From an uncultured Prevotellaceae bacterium (GTDB lineage: Bacteria; Bacteroidota; Bacteroidia; Bacteroidales; Bacteroidaceae): a stretch of DNA of 64,000 bases. This document shows positions 10,127 to 18,187 of this stretch, one piece after another. Below the pieces are notes generated by a model. It worked only from the letters and a program-made list of their open reading frames with translations, did no database searches and was not told where the DNA came from. The number at the start of each line of letters is the position of its first letter. Position 1 is the first letter of the stretch. Both the position numbers and the translations under genes were made by a program. The DNA is taken from positions 62,001 through 126,000 of the forward strand of contig CACYQD010000001.1 in the NCBI GenBank assembly GCA_902776475.1. The letters run 5' to 3'.

Positions 10127-10262
10127 ATGCCGGCCTGAAGGGCCTGCGAGTACATAGCCCAGGGCGTTGCCCTGGGCTATGTACATGTTGGCCTTTCAGG
10201 CCGTGTTTCCTCCTTACAATCTGTAAGTCTTGATTCCAGTTGTTTCAATTTTGACACACTCT
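10127..10262. repeat. Dispersed palindromic intergenic repeat, copy A
   Basis: The stretch downstream of fumarase is closely repeated at 19081-19325. Its core is a 15-bp perfect hairpin, TACATAGCCCAGGGC (10151-10165) against its complement (10169-10183) with loop GTT. Outer GGCCTGAAGGGCC-like arms flank it, and a tail CCTTACAATCTGTAAGTC also occurs in the other copy. It lies between convergent genes and could stop transcription from both sides. The rest of the gap, to 10533, is AT-rich and holds no gene or further structure I can support. Confidence 0.75.
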
Positions 10263-10533
10263 CTTTATGTTAGCCAAAAGGAGGCAGCCTAAAAAGGCCA
10301 CCCCCCAGAATTAATCCTATCCGACGTAGGATTATCAAAAAAAAACACTTTTTCTTTCAATGTGCCAACACCAGTGGCATGTACTCATTGAGATGCGAAA
10401 CGCTTCATTAACAGGACAAAATTAGTATTTTCTTCCATTCATTGTCATCAAGAGGGCCATTATTTAAAACAAATTAACACTCCTTCTGATTCCGCTTTAT
10501 TCGCAGAATCAAATCCCTTGTAAAGATAATTGG

Positions 10534-12033
10534 TCATATCAAAATCTTGGCCTGCCGGAACGCCATCACATGTGAAGCCGGCATCCTTTCCGCCAACCGC
10601 TCATCGGAATAAAACTGTTGCACATTGCTCATGTCCTTTCTCCTTCCCTCAGTGAGGAAATGGCGAAACGAATCCAACAAGTCGAGTTGCGAGAGCGCGG
10701 AGTTATGGGTCTGCTGCTCATACAAGGTGCCACTCACTCCGGCGTTGGAAGCCTTCCCCTGCAGTGCCCCTGTAACGCCGGAGATGTCCTCCATGAACCC
10801 CAATTGGGTCTGCAGCAATTCATTGATCCCCACATTGACCGCATTGGCTGAAACTTGTTGAGGAAGCGACTCGCCATTACGGGTACGTACGGGAATGACC
10901 CCATTGAACCGCGACCACTCATCGGCCACATCACTCAGGGTATAGCCGTCAGGGATGCTTTCCTCCGGAACAAGCAGAACTCCTTTGGCAGAAGAGCGCA
11001 TCACCCAGTCATACAAAGTGATGAGTCTGTTGGTGTAGCGCTGCTGATCAATAATGTCGGACACGAAGGAATGCACCTCTCCATCAATAAACGGATAAGC
11101 CTTGAAAACATAAGGGTGACCCTGGTGAGAATAGGGCGTCAGTCCCTCCGCCAGCACATCACCAAACGGCGTGAGGTAATAGAAATGCCATTCTTCCTTG
11201 GGTGTCCATTTCCCTGAAACGTCCCTCGGAGGTGCCTCTTCCGACCAGAAAAGCCGTCCCTGTGTCCGGTCATGGCAGAGCCATCCCCAATGAAGTTCTT
11301 TCCGCCAGACCTCATACACACGGCAGAAATGCCGTTTGCCAGGAAAGAAGAAATCCGTCGGTCCACCTGTATCCATCCCGAAATCAGAGAGCATCTGCCG
11401 CACCCGGTCTTCATACTGCCCGTTGCCATAGATGGATTGCAACCATTGCACATCAGACTCCGAGTGTGCAAACTCGCAGCACAACTTGTCGAAAGAGAGG
11501 TCATGTATTTCTCCCACGCAACCCACATCCCATCCCCGGCAGTCAATCATGGCATTGTCGATGAAGAAATAGTCAAGGGCCACATTGTCCGTCCAACAAT
11601 CACAATGGCCTTGCCGCCACCCAAAAGTCTTCCGCTGTGCCACCATACCAGAGATCAGGAATTCCTCCAAGGCCCTGACATTCAACTCATCCACACAGTT
11701 GAGTTTGTCAATGTCTGACAGGATTTCCACCATACAGTCCGCCTCTCTCTTCCTTTGACACTGAGGCTGGGGCAGATCATGTTCGGAACGAAACAGTCCC
11801 AGTACCTGTTTGACCAACCTGCGGATCAAATTGTTTTTAAGCGGTTCACTACCATGCATCCTGATGTAATGCTCCTCACGCATCCATGTGCCATCAACTT
11901 TGATCAAGTCACCCCATTGATCACCATAGCAATAGCGCTTGCATCTGTCCCGCTCTTGACGGAAGGCAGCCATGCCATCCCAATGACACCTCACCTCGCA
12001 GAGCAAAGCCATCTCTTTTCTGATATTTCCCAT
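10534..12033 (-). CDS. Orphan phage portal-like protein
   Basis: The 499-residue product reads like a P22-type portal. An early RYCYGDQW segment is followed by LKNNLIRRLVKQVLGLF, a middle part with FRVYEVW-type strands, a QQRYTNRLITLYDW helix, and the region FMEDISGVTGALQGK with SGTLYEQQ after it. Portals form the DNA-entry ring of tailed-phage capsids, but no terminase, capsid or tail gene is nearby. The C-terminus stops soon after the long helix and may be truncated. The start at 12033 is chosen over an ATG 34 codons earlier because a perfect -7 TATCTTTG lies at 12049-12056, inside the longer version. It may be a domesticated gene or a prophage relic. Confidence 0.6.
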   Translation of the reverse strand: MGNIRKEMALLCEVRCHWDGMAAFRQERDRCKRYCYGDQWGDLIKVDGTWMREEHYIRMHGSEPLKNNLIRRLVKQVLGLFRSEHDLPQPQCQRKREADCMVEILSDIDKLNCVDELNVRALEEFLISGMVAQRKTFGWRQGHCDCWTDNVALDYFFIDNAMIDCRGWDVGCVGEIHDLSFDKLCCEFAHSESDVQWLQSIYGNGQYEDRVRQMLSDFGMDTGGPTDFFFPGKRHFCRVYEVWRKELHWGWLCHDRTQGRLFWSEEAPPRDVSGKWTPKEEWHFYYLTPFGDVLAEGLTPYSHQGHPYVFKAYPFIDGEVHSFVSDIIDQQRYTNRLITLYDWVMRSSAKGVLLVPEESIPDGYTLSDVADEWSRFNGVIPVRTRNGESLPQQVSANAVNVGINELLQTQLGFMEDISGVTGALQGKASNAGVSGTLYEQQTHNSALSQLDLLDSFRHFLTEGRRKDMSNVQQFYSDERLAERMPASHVMAFRQAKILI

Positions 12034-12048
12034 TTCTCTTTTTTGATG

Positions 12049-12056
12049 CAAAGATA
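12049..12056 (-). promoter_or_regulatory. Promoter -7 box for the portal-like gene
   Basis: TATCTTTG on the minus strand, 15 nt before the chosen ATG. No good -33 box is visible. It supports the later start and suggests that the orphan gene is still transcribed. Confidence 0.45.
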
Positions 12057-12321
12057 GAGAACAAGAGTAAATGAATGCTGTCATTTTAACAACAGCACAC
12101 CAACAAAGCACACTTTTTGAAATAACGACAATCATACAACTATCATATTGTTAGTAATAGATTTACAATCAGTAAGTTTTTGTCGCTGTTATGTTTGCAT
12201 TTAGATGATTTTAACAAATTTTTATAACGGCTTGATGGTTTTTTAATTATTTTTGCATTGCAGTTAACGCTGATGGACAAGAGCCACACTCTTACAATTT
12301 AAAACTCTAATTTTTAGCATT

Positions 12322-12534
12322 TTGGTACACATAGGAGAATTAATCAAACAGACCTTAAAGCAGAGGCGCAAATCGGTGGTATGGTTTGCCGGTGAGTTGT
12401 CTTGCAGTCGCACAAATGTCTACAAGATTTTCTCAAAGCAGTCCATCGACAGTTATGATCTATTGAGAATCTCGAAGATATTGAACTTCGACTTTTTTGA
12501 GGTTTACAGCAAGGAACTACGAAATTATCAATAA
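12322..12534 (+). CDS. Small XRE-type helix-turn-helix protein
   Basis: The 70-residue protein is essentially one HTH domain: IGELIKQTLKQR (helix 1), VVWFAGELSCSRTNVYKIF (helix-turn-helix, residues 19-37) and a DSYDLLRISKIL helix. Such single-domain proteins are common in Bacteroidales as local regulators, but no target can be named. No ATG is in frame between the upstream stop at 12271 and the domain, so the start is a TTG at 12322. A perfect -7 TATTTTTG lies at 12248-12255, and an intrinsic terminator follows at 12556, so it is a single-gene unit. It is divergent from the portal-like gene, which it might control. Confidence 0.7.
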   Translation: MVHIGELIKQTLKQRRKSVVWFAGELSCSRTNVYKIFSKQSIDSYDLLRISKILNFDFFEVYSKELRNYQ

Positions 12535-12555
12535 GAGCATATCAAACAGCATTTA

Positions 12556-12598
12556 CAAGCATCCATTTGCAAATCAGGTGGATGCTTGTATTTTTTTT
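12556..12598 (+). terminator. Rho-independent terminator after the HTH gene
   Basis: CAAGCATCCA (12556-12565) pairs perfectly with TGGATGCTTG (12579-12588) across a 13-nt loop, followed by TA and eight T residues. Confidence 0.88.
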
Positions 12599-12606
12599 CT
12601 TAAAAA

Positions 12607-12638
12607 GTTGCAAGGTCAATGATGTTTTTGTAATTTTG
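12607..12638 (+). promoter_or_regulatory. Promoter of the lipoprotein/membrane-protein pair
   Basis: GTTG (12607-12610), 20 nt, then TAATTTTG (12631-12638): one mismatch in the -33 box and a perfect -7 box. The ATG follows 26 nt downstream. Confidence 0.6.
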
Positions 12639-12663
12639 CGAAATGAAAGCAAATTGACTGGAA

Positions 12664-13047
12664 ATGAACTTACGAAACCTTATTTATGCCATCCTTTTCC
12701 TCATGGCACTGGCGGGATGCGTGGGGAATGGATCCATCCATGTGGATGAGGTGGAATTCAGAGACTCCCTGGTTTACTTCAAGGGTAGTCCATACACAGG
12801 TGAGGTGTGGAGTACAGATAGCCTCTGGTGCCTCACTGTCGAGGACGGTCGCATGACCGCCTTCAAACTCTATCATGCCAATGGCGCCGCCGCCTTCACA
12901 ATGGCATCTCCCGCCGACACGCTGCAAGCCTTCGACGAGACAGGCACGGCAATGTCCATCGACAGTTTCGCTGTGAAATACAAGGATATTGCTGATGAGA
13001 TACCCGCACTGATCAACCGCATTCACGGTGACCTCACAGAACCCTAA
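12664..13047 (+). CDS. Small lipoprotein of unknown function
   Basis: The 127-residue product starts MNLRNLIYAILFLMALAGC, a lipoprotein signal with lipobox LAGC (Cys19). The mature part is acidic and contains RDSLVYFKGSPYTGEVWS, which resembles the short antitoxin-like MORN/YwqK repeat (a 'y..g..ytG' turn), though only one unit is clear. Function is unknown. It is co-transcribed with the next gene, which starts 10 nt after its stop. Confidence 0.65.
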   Translation: MNLRNLIYAILFLMALAGCVGNGSIHVDEVEFRDSLVYFKGSPYTGEVWSTDSLWCLTVEDGRMTAFKLYHANGAAAFTMASPADTLQAFDETGTAMSIDSFAVKYKDIADEIPALINRIHGDLTEP

Positions 13048-13057
13048 AGAAAGCATC

Positions 13058-13915
13058 ATGAAAAAAGCATTCATCATCATTGTAGTCCTGATGCTGATTG
13101 GTGGAGGAGCAGGCTATTACTACTACGACCGCGAGCAGAAACGCATCGCAGCAGAGAAAGCCACCCACGATTCACTGAGGCTTGCACGGGAACTCAACAA
13201 TGCCCGTATAGCCGCTTTGGAAAGAGCACACCGCGACTCGCTGGCAGAATACGAGAAGACCCATTCGCCCCAGGTGATCAGGGCCATAGCGGAGAAAATG
13301 ATCTCTGAGGAAATGATGAGCGGCCGCAACCGCATCGCAGGCAGCAACTGGTCGGAGCGTATCTGCATTCTGCGTGAGCAATGCGACAACGTACTGGCCT
13401 ACAGCGACGAGGAAGCCGATTCCATCTTCCGCTCTTTCAGTTTCAAAGGATTGATGGGCAAGGATATCCATATCTATTCCGACAGCATCACCCATATCTA
13501 CTACATCGCGCCGGAATCGGCCTACGTCGATGTGCTCTTCAACATCGGAGAGGAATATCCAGGACAAAAGGTCATCTGCAAATTGGCTTTTGAGGATGAA
13601 CGCTGGGTGATCGACGACTTTATCTTCGAGTATTCTGATGGCGATGTGGTCTCCGAGTCAGAAGAGATGTCCTGGTTCTTGGAGGAATATGGTGGTCTCA
13701 AGGACGACGATGAGGGTAAGACCTCCAAGAGCACAGAAAAAAGCAGCACGGCCAAAGGGAGCACTGATAAGGTAAATACCGCCAAGAGCAACAACAATAA
13801 AGAACGCTCCGACAAAAGTAATGCTGCCAAGGGCAGCATTGCTAAAGGGAGCGCAGATAAGGGGAATACCAATAAAGGGAGTGACGCCAAAGGAGAGCGC
13901 ACAAAAAAGCCCTGA
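13058..13915 (+). CDS. Membrane-anchored protein with a low-complexity Lys/Ser/Gly/Asn tail
   Basis: A 285-residue protein of unknown function. One N-terminal transmembrane segment (residues 5-22, with a GGGAGYYYY end) is followed by a charged helix to about residue 70, a compact middle domain to about 215, and then a tail of some 60 residues built from loose repeats such as TAKGST, AKGSIAKGSADKGNTNKGSD. The tail is basic and surely disordered. The ATG at 13058 is preferred to one ten codons upstream, which overlaps the preceding gene. Its stop codon lies inside the terminator of the convergent GrpE-like gene. Confidence 0.65.
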   Translation: MKKAFIIIVVLMLIGGGAGYYYYDREQKRIAAEKATHDSLRLARELNNARIAALERAHRDSLAEYEKTHSPQVIRAIAEKMISEEMMSGRNRIAGSNWSERICILREQCDNVLAYSDEEADSIFRSFSFKGLMGKDIHIYSDSITHIYYIAPESAYVDVLFNIGEEYPGQKVICKLAFEDERWVIDDFIFEYSDGDVVSESEEMSWFLEEYGGLKDDDEGKTSKSTEKSSTAKGSTDKVNTAKSNNNKERSDKSNAAKGSIAKGSADKGNTNKGSDAKGERTKKP

Positions 13916-13923
13916 TCAGGGCT
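13902..13923 (-). terminator. Intrinsic terminator of the GrpE-like operon, overlapping the convergent gene
   Basis: The 16-nt palindrome AGCCCTGATCAGGGCT (13908-13923) is followed on the minus strand by a run of T residues (13903-13908). It includes the TGA stop of the rightward gene. Confidence 0.7.
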
Positions 13924-13936
13924 TCGGATACTGAAA

Positions 13937-14383
13937 TCAACTGTTTTTCACAAGGATGACCTCAGCCTGACGCAACAGCTTCTCCTTGCGTTGGAAGCCG
14001 TCACGAACAATACGCAGCACCGTACCGTCAGCTTTTTCTTCGTCAGCCTCAGTACCTACGACCTTGCCTTTGACAGCATCAAACTCACCTTCAGGGAAGT
14101 CGATTTTGTTGACACCATAATGCTCCAGCACCTCAAGCAGTTTGGTCTTGGCGGTAAGCATTCTGGCGATGGCGCTGGTGGAAATCCTGCTCTGGTCGAG
14201 TCCACGCTCATGAATGGTGGTCTCAGCCCACTCAAAAGCCTCCAGCACCTGCAGGAAATCCTTGCAGATCTCCCCCACCTGGTTGTCACTTGCCTGCTCC
14301 TGGGAAGAGATCCAGTTGTTGAGCTGCAGGTTGTCGTCGTATAGTCTTTTGATTTCTTCTCTTATCTCATCAAACTTGCTCAT
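13937..14383 (-). CDS. GrpE-like nucleotide exchange factor homologue
   Basis: The 148-residue protein has a long N-terminal helix (residues 1-60) and a C-terminal part with the GrpE beta-domain pattern: YGVNKID, then VVGTEADEEKADGTVLRIVRDGF and LLRQAEVILVKN. GrpE releases ADP from Hsp70 chaperones. This is shorter than housekeeping GrpE and has no dnaK or dnaJ beside it, so it may serve a specialised Hsp70-like partner encoded elsewhere. It is the second gene of a leftward pair, 22 nt after the zinc-ribbon/LysM protein. Confidence 0.7.
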   Translation of the reverse strand: MSKFDEIREEIKRLYDDNLQLNNWISSQEQASDNQVGEICKDFLQVLEAFEWAETTIHERGLDQSRISTSAIARMLTAKTKLLEVLEHYGVNKIDFPEGEFDAVKGKVVGTEADEEKADGTVLRIVRDGFQRKEKLLRQAEVILVKNS

Positions 14384-14405
14384 AATCTTTCCGTTGTTTT
14401 GTTCA

Positions 14406-15011
14406 TCATTTGACGATCAACTGCTCGCCGATCTCCAACTGGTCGCTGGCTTTGCGGCCATTCATCCGGGCAATATCCACATCCTTGATCTTGCCCTTAT
14501 AAAGCTTTTGTGAAATCTTCCACCAGGAGTCACCTTTCTGCACGGTATAAATCTTCTTGCCGTCTTTCTCGACAACCTTTCCGGCAGGGGCAGTGATTTC
14601 CTCCTTGGGTTCATCCACCTTGGCATCCTCCTTTTCAGTGGCAGTCTCGGTGGGTTTCACGTCATCCTTGGCTTCAGTCACCTCAGCCATGGCAACAGCA
14701 GGTTTCTTCTGAGTGCCCATATTGTCTCTGAGCGAGGCGATGGAATCCTCCAGAAGCGCAATGCGCTCCTTATCAACGGTTGCCGACGAACCTTTGGTGA
14801 AGAACAAGATGGCAAAAAGTGCAGCTGCCACCAAAGCCATGATGGCCACAGGTTTCCATATCGTGGCCTTCGATTTGCTGTCCTCCTCGATCTTATCGAG
14901 CAAGCGGTAAACTCTAAGATTGCTGCCGCATTCAGGACATCTGACATCCCCCTGATGATAGTCAGGGATATCCTTGCGCCCACAGACGGGGCATTTTGTA
15001 CTATCTATCAT
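14406..15011 (-). CDS. Zinc-ribbon / transmembrane / LysM protein
   Basis: The 201-residue protein begins with a four-cysteine zinc ribbon (CPVCG at 8-12, CPECG at 25-29). One transmembrane helix follows at about 54-71 (VAIMALVAAALFAILFF), then an acidic linker rich in Glu, Lys and Thr, and a C-terminal LysM domain (YTVQKGDSWWKISQKLY to the end). The zinc ribbon would face the cytoplasm and LysM would bind peptidoglycan in the periplasm. No enzymatic domain is present, and a sensing or anchoring role is only a guess. It heads the operon with the GrpE-like gene, with a perfect -7 box 50 bp upstream. Confidence 0.8.
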   Translation of the reverse strand: MIDSTKCPVCGRKDIPDYHQGDVRCPECGSNLRVYRLLDKIEEDSKSKATIWKPVAIMALVAAALFAILFFTKGSSATVDKERIALLEDSIASLRDNMGTQKKPAVAMAEVTEAKDDVKPTETATEKEDAKVDEPKEEITAPAGKVVEKDGKKIYTVQKGDSWWKISQKLYKGKIKDVDIARMNGRKASDQLEIGEQLIVK

Positions 15012-15060
15012 TTTTTCTATTCAATTGCGGGCAAAAACGCACCATTTCCAAAAATCGCGT

Positions 15061-15068
15061 CAAAGATA
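15061..15068 (-). promoter_or_regulatory. Promoter -7 box of the zinc-ribbon/LysM operon
   Basis: A perfect TATCTTTG on the minus strand, 50 bp before the ATG at 15011. The -33 box is not clear. Confidence 0.45.
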
Positions 15069-15143
15069 CGATTTTTTTTTCATACTTTCAGTTTTTTAGC
15101 GAAAAATATTGTTCTAAGTGCCTGAATTCTAAAAAAATTGGTC

Positions 15144-15168
15144 AAAAAAAGCAGCACCGAAGTGCTGC
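15144..15168 (-). terminator. Rho-independent terminator of the small-peptide gene
   Basis: Read on the minus strand, the stem GCAGCAC/GTGCTGC has a TTCG tetraloop and is followed by seven T residues (15144-15150). It lies 95 bp downstream of the 69-residue ORF and upstream of the LysM operon promoter. Confidence 0.85.
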
Positions 15169-15262
15169 AACGAAAATAGGAGTTTCCACATGCCCCAAAC
15201 CGGAAAGGGCACCGTGGATATACTGCGATCTAAATTCCAAAAGAATAAACCGACAACCTGGA

Positions 15263-15472
15263 TTAATCCCAGTTGGCCTCACCGGAGATATTTCTCACGT
15301 TGAAGGACGGATCGGAGAGATAGTCTCCACTCACCGGCATGGTATGTATATAGTCTGCCGATGTGCCACCTCCATTGGGATCTATTAATTTATCACCAGA
15401 AGTCAGAAGAATCTGGCACTCAGTATCGAGAGAAACGTGAATCTCCGTGATCGGTTGTTGATATATTTTCAT
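15263..15472 (-). CDS. Small hypothetical protein (69 aa)
   Basis: Begins MKIYQQPITEIHVSLDTE and ends with a Gly/Asp/Asn-rich acidic segment finishing GEANWD. It has no signal peptide or membrane helix. Short proteins with this kind of opening (a KxYxxPxxE-like start followed by an acidic tail) are frequent in Prevotella and have no known role. The ATG at 15472 is preferred to an ATG 30 codons upstream, because the extension is unlike the rest in composition. It has its own terminator, which supports a real monocistronic gene. Confidence 0.5.
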   Translation of the reverse strand: MKIYQQPITEIHVSLDTECQILLTSGDKLIDPNGGGTSADYIHTMPVSGDYLSDPSFNVRNISGEANWD

Positions 15473-15683
15473 AATAAGCGAATGATAAGTGACTGTAAAA
15501 TGAATGTATGTTATTCTGAAGACACCATTCACATGGTGTGGTGAACAGCCAATGAGCCGCATGGAAATGATGTCTCATAACGAGCTAACATGGACCATTC
15601 GGGGACAAAATTAAATAATTGTATTTAATACAGCAAATATTTTCTCAAAAAAATGTGCTTTTTTGACAAAAATTCTGAAAAAG

Positions 15684-17096
15684 TCACTTTTTCGGGCATC
15701 CAGAGCCATCAAAACAATGCGTGCAGATGCTGCATTTCGACATTCCGATAGATTGCACGAGATTGTCTATTGTATTGAATTTCAAAGATGTGATGCCAAG
15801 TTGATTGGCCATTTCCTTCACCATGTTTTGATATTCCGGAGTTCCCGCCGTGGCATACTTGTCAAGGTTTTTGTCGGGAGCGCCCTCAAACTGTTGGATA
15901 ATGCGCCGCGTGATCAGTTCCAAATCACTCTTCGAAGAGGTGAAGTTGATAAACGGACAACCATAGACCAGAGGAGGACATGAGATTCTTGCGTGCACCT
16001 CTTTGGCTCCATAATCGAAGAATGTGCGGACATTGTCACGCAACTGAGTACCTCTGACGATGGAATCATCGCAGAAGACCACCCGTTTGCCGGTGAGGAT
16101 GGCGCGGTTGGGAATCAATTTCATCTTCGCCACGAGGTCTCTTCTCGACTGGTTGCCAGGGGTAAAGCTTCTGGGCCATGTCGGGGTATATTTCAGTACG
16201 GCACGCCGGTAAGGAATGCCATGTCCCTCAGCGTAGCCGATGGCCATGCCCACACCGGAGTCTGGCACGCCGCATACGATATCGGCTTCCGTATCATCCT
16301 CTTTGCCCATCAGGTAACCGTTGTGCTCTCTCATGGCCTCCACATTGATGCCGTTGTAGTCACTGGAGGGAAAACCGTAATACACCCAGAGGAAAGCACA
16401 GATCTGCTCTTTTTCCTCAGCGGGTTTCAGCACCTCAAAGCCGTCTGCACGGAGCCTGACGATCTCACCTGGTCCCAGGTCATGGACAGGCTGATAATCA
16501 AGGTTGGGGAAGCTGGAAGTCTCGCTGGTTGCTGCAAAAGCCCCGTCTTTTTTGCCGATGGCGATGGGAGTACGTCCATACTTGTCGCGGGCGGCGATGA
16601 TGCCGTCTTCTGTCAGGATGAGCATCGAGCACGAGCCTTCAACCCTTTCGAAAACCTTATTGATGCCATCGACAAAGGTAGCACCCATGTTGATGAGCAG
16701 CGCCACCAGTTCGGTCTGGTTGATCTTGTTGGCCGACATCTCGCTGAAGTGCATTTTCTGTGCGAGCAGTTGGTCGGCAATTTCCCGTTGGTTGTTGATT
16801 TTCGCTACGGTGACGACCGCATAGCGCCCGAGATGCGAATTGACGATGATCGGTTGCGGATCCGTGTCGCTGATGATGCCTATGCCCTGGTTTCCGTGAA
16901 ATTGTTCGAGTTCATCCTCAAACTTGGAGCGGAAGTAATCTCTTTCGAGGCTATGGATGCTGCGGCTGAATCCTTTTTCGGGGTCAAATGTCGCCATACC
17001 TGCACGGCGTGTGCCGAGATGTGAGTTGTAGTCAGTCCCATAAAACAAGTCATTGACGCAATCGACCGTGGAGATTGTACCAAAAAAGCCACCCAT
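15684..17096 (-). CDS. Amidophosphoribosyltransferase-like protein (PurF family) without the catalytic cysteine
   Basis: PurF makes phosphoribosylamine from PRPP and glutamine, the first step of purine synthesis. The 470 residues have the PurF two-domain layout, and the PRPP loop VVFCDDSIVRGTQ (339-351) is intact. The glutaminase half is changed: the protein starts MGGFFG, so the nucleophile expected as residue 1 after Met removal is missing, and the oxyanion-hole NG pair is not at the expected place (AKINN instead). Four C-terminal cysteines (455, 458, 461, 467) could bind a metal or Fe-S cluster. It may use free ammonia, or have another role if a canonical MCGI-type PurF exists elsewhere. 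It has its own near-consensus promoter. Confidence 0.85.
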   Translation of the reverse strand: MGGFFGTISTVDCVNDLFYGTDYNSHLGTRRAGMATFDPEKGFSRSIHSLERDYFRSKFEDELEQFHGNQGIGIISDTDPQPIIVNSHLGRYAVVTVAKINNQREIADQLLAQKMHFSEMSANKINQTELVALLINMGATFVDGINKVFERVEGSCSMLILTEDGIIAARDKYGRTPIAIGKKDGAFAATSETSSFPNLDYQPVHDLGPGEIVRLRADGFEVLKPAEEKEQICAFLWVYYGFPSSDYNGINVEAMREHNGYLMGKEDDTEADIVCGVPDSGVGMAIGYAEGHGIPYRRAVLKYTPTWPRSFTPGNQSRRDLVAKMKLIPNRAILTGKRVVFCDDSIVRGTQLRDNVRTFFDYGAKEVHARISCPPLVYGCPFINFTSSKSDLELITRRIIQQFEGAPDKNLDKYATAGTPEYQNMVKEMANQLGITSLKFNTIDNLVQSIGMSKCSICTHCFDGSGCPKK

Positions 17097-17144
17097 AACG
17101 TGAAAAAATTACTTGATCTCTTGAAAATGCTGAATTATAGCTGC

Positions 17145-17174
17145 AAAGGTAGCACATTACAACCGCATATCAAA
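17145..17174 (-). promoter_or_regulatory. Promoter of the PurF-like gene
   Basis: Minus strand TTTG (17171-17174), 18 nt, then a perfect TACCTTTG (17145-17152). The leader to the ATG at 17096 is about 40 nt. Confidence 0.6.
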
Positions 17175-17241
17175 AAGTTGGAGCATTTTTTTTGGTTTTT
17201 CTTGATTTATGGCAAGCCATGAAGGCTGCAGGATGAGCAGC

Positions 17242-18003
17242 TCAGCCCCTTGCGGAATCAAGGAGATGAGCCATCTCAAGCACTTCGGTGAGCAGGAAAG
17301 CGCGGTGGCAGTCAAGACAGGCGAGATGTTCCGTCACCCAAGGTTGACTGCCGAATTTCTGCGTGTGTCCGAAAATCTGGAAGATGCCCGGCAACGGCTG
17401 TTCCTTGGCCATCTCTGAATAATCGGCCCAGAGCGGTCCGCCGACAAGTGCTCCCCCACCCCGGCACCATCCGATATCAGCGAGAGCCATGATGCCATCG
17501 GGGGAATCAAGCAGCCGGTTGATATTCTCCGCGGTAGGCTCTCCCACGAGGTCCGAATATTGGTTGAGCCACCCCGTGGCCACGCCCGCATGGGTGAAGA
17601 GACAATGGACGCCCTCGCATTCAGCCTCGAAGGCCAGCGTGAAGAGGTCGGCGTTGTCGCTCATCAACTGGTAGATTTCCGGACGGAGATGGCTGTTGTA
17701 GCGTGTTCCTCCGGCCATCCGGCGGAAGAATGTTGATTTATAGTGCATATCGTGATTGCCGATCAGCAGCGTGGTGGTATCCCGGTGAGCCTTGGCATAA
17801 TCCACGATGGCCTTCATTTCCTCAAGTGCCTCGTCAGGATAGATACCCTCGTGAGGATAGGGGTCAATATAATCGCCGAGAAACACCAGATGGGTGTGAC
17901 GGCGGCATCTGACGGCCTCACGCCAGAATCCACGTCCGTGGACATCTGGGATGATCAGGAGGTCGTTGTCATGGTCAAATCTCATCAAATCAGTCATACT
18001 CAT
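17242..18003 (-). CDS. Calcineurin-like metallophosphoesterase
   Basis: The 253-residue cytoplasmic protein has the full set of metal motifs: DVHG at 20-23, GDYID at 43-47, GNHD at 82-85, FTHAG near 155 and FGHTQ near 215. It most resembles the serine/threonine phosphatase or Ap4A-hydrolase branch of the superfamily. The substrate cannot be told from sequence. It is monocistronic, with a perfect -7 TATGTTTG at 18029-18036. A second ATG two codons later is also possible as the start. Confidence 0.85.
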   Translation of the reverse strand: MSMTDLMRFDHDNDLLIIPDVHGRGFWREAVRCRRHTHLVFLGDYIDPYPHEGIYPDEALEEMKAIVDYAKAHRDTTTLLIGNHDMHYKSTFFRRMAGGTRYNSHLRPEIYQLMSDNADLFTLAFEAECEGVHCLFTHAGVATGWLNQYSDLVGEPTAENINRLLDSPDGIMALADIGWCRGGGALVGGPLWADYSEMAKEQPLPGIFQIFGHTQKFGSQPWVTEHLACLDCHRAFLLTEVLEMAHLLDSARG

Positions 18004-18091
18004 TCTCTACAAACTCGTTATCAATCTGCAAACATACTTAAAAAAGTTCAATTTTTTCATTCAAAAAGATGATTTTTCACGAAAAAAATCG

Positions 18092-18099
18092 TAAATTTG
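18092..18099 (+). promoter_or_regulatory. Promoter -7 box for the coiled-coil gene
   Basis: A perfect TAAATTTG, about 90 bp before the ATG at 18188. No convincing -33 box. The leader has no obvious structure. Confidence 0.4.
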
Positions 18100-18187
18100 G
18101 CACGTCATGCCATCCTTATCTAACCAATAGAAAAGACAACGGCATGAAATCTACCAAGAACAATAACATTTTTAACCTTAAAGAACA

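Noticed and set aside
10318-10345. Hairpin AATCCTA/TAGGATT near a run of A residues
   Set aside because: On the plus strand the stem is followed by A and on the minus strand the T run precedes the stem, so it is not a terminator in either direction.
15671-15692. AT-rich GAAAAAGTGACTTTTTC palindrome at the end of the PurF-like gene as a terminator
   Set aside because: The stem is almost all A-T pairs and includes the stop codon; too weak to call.
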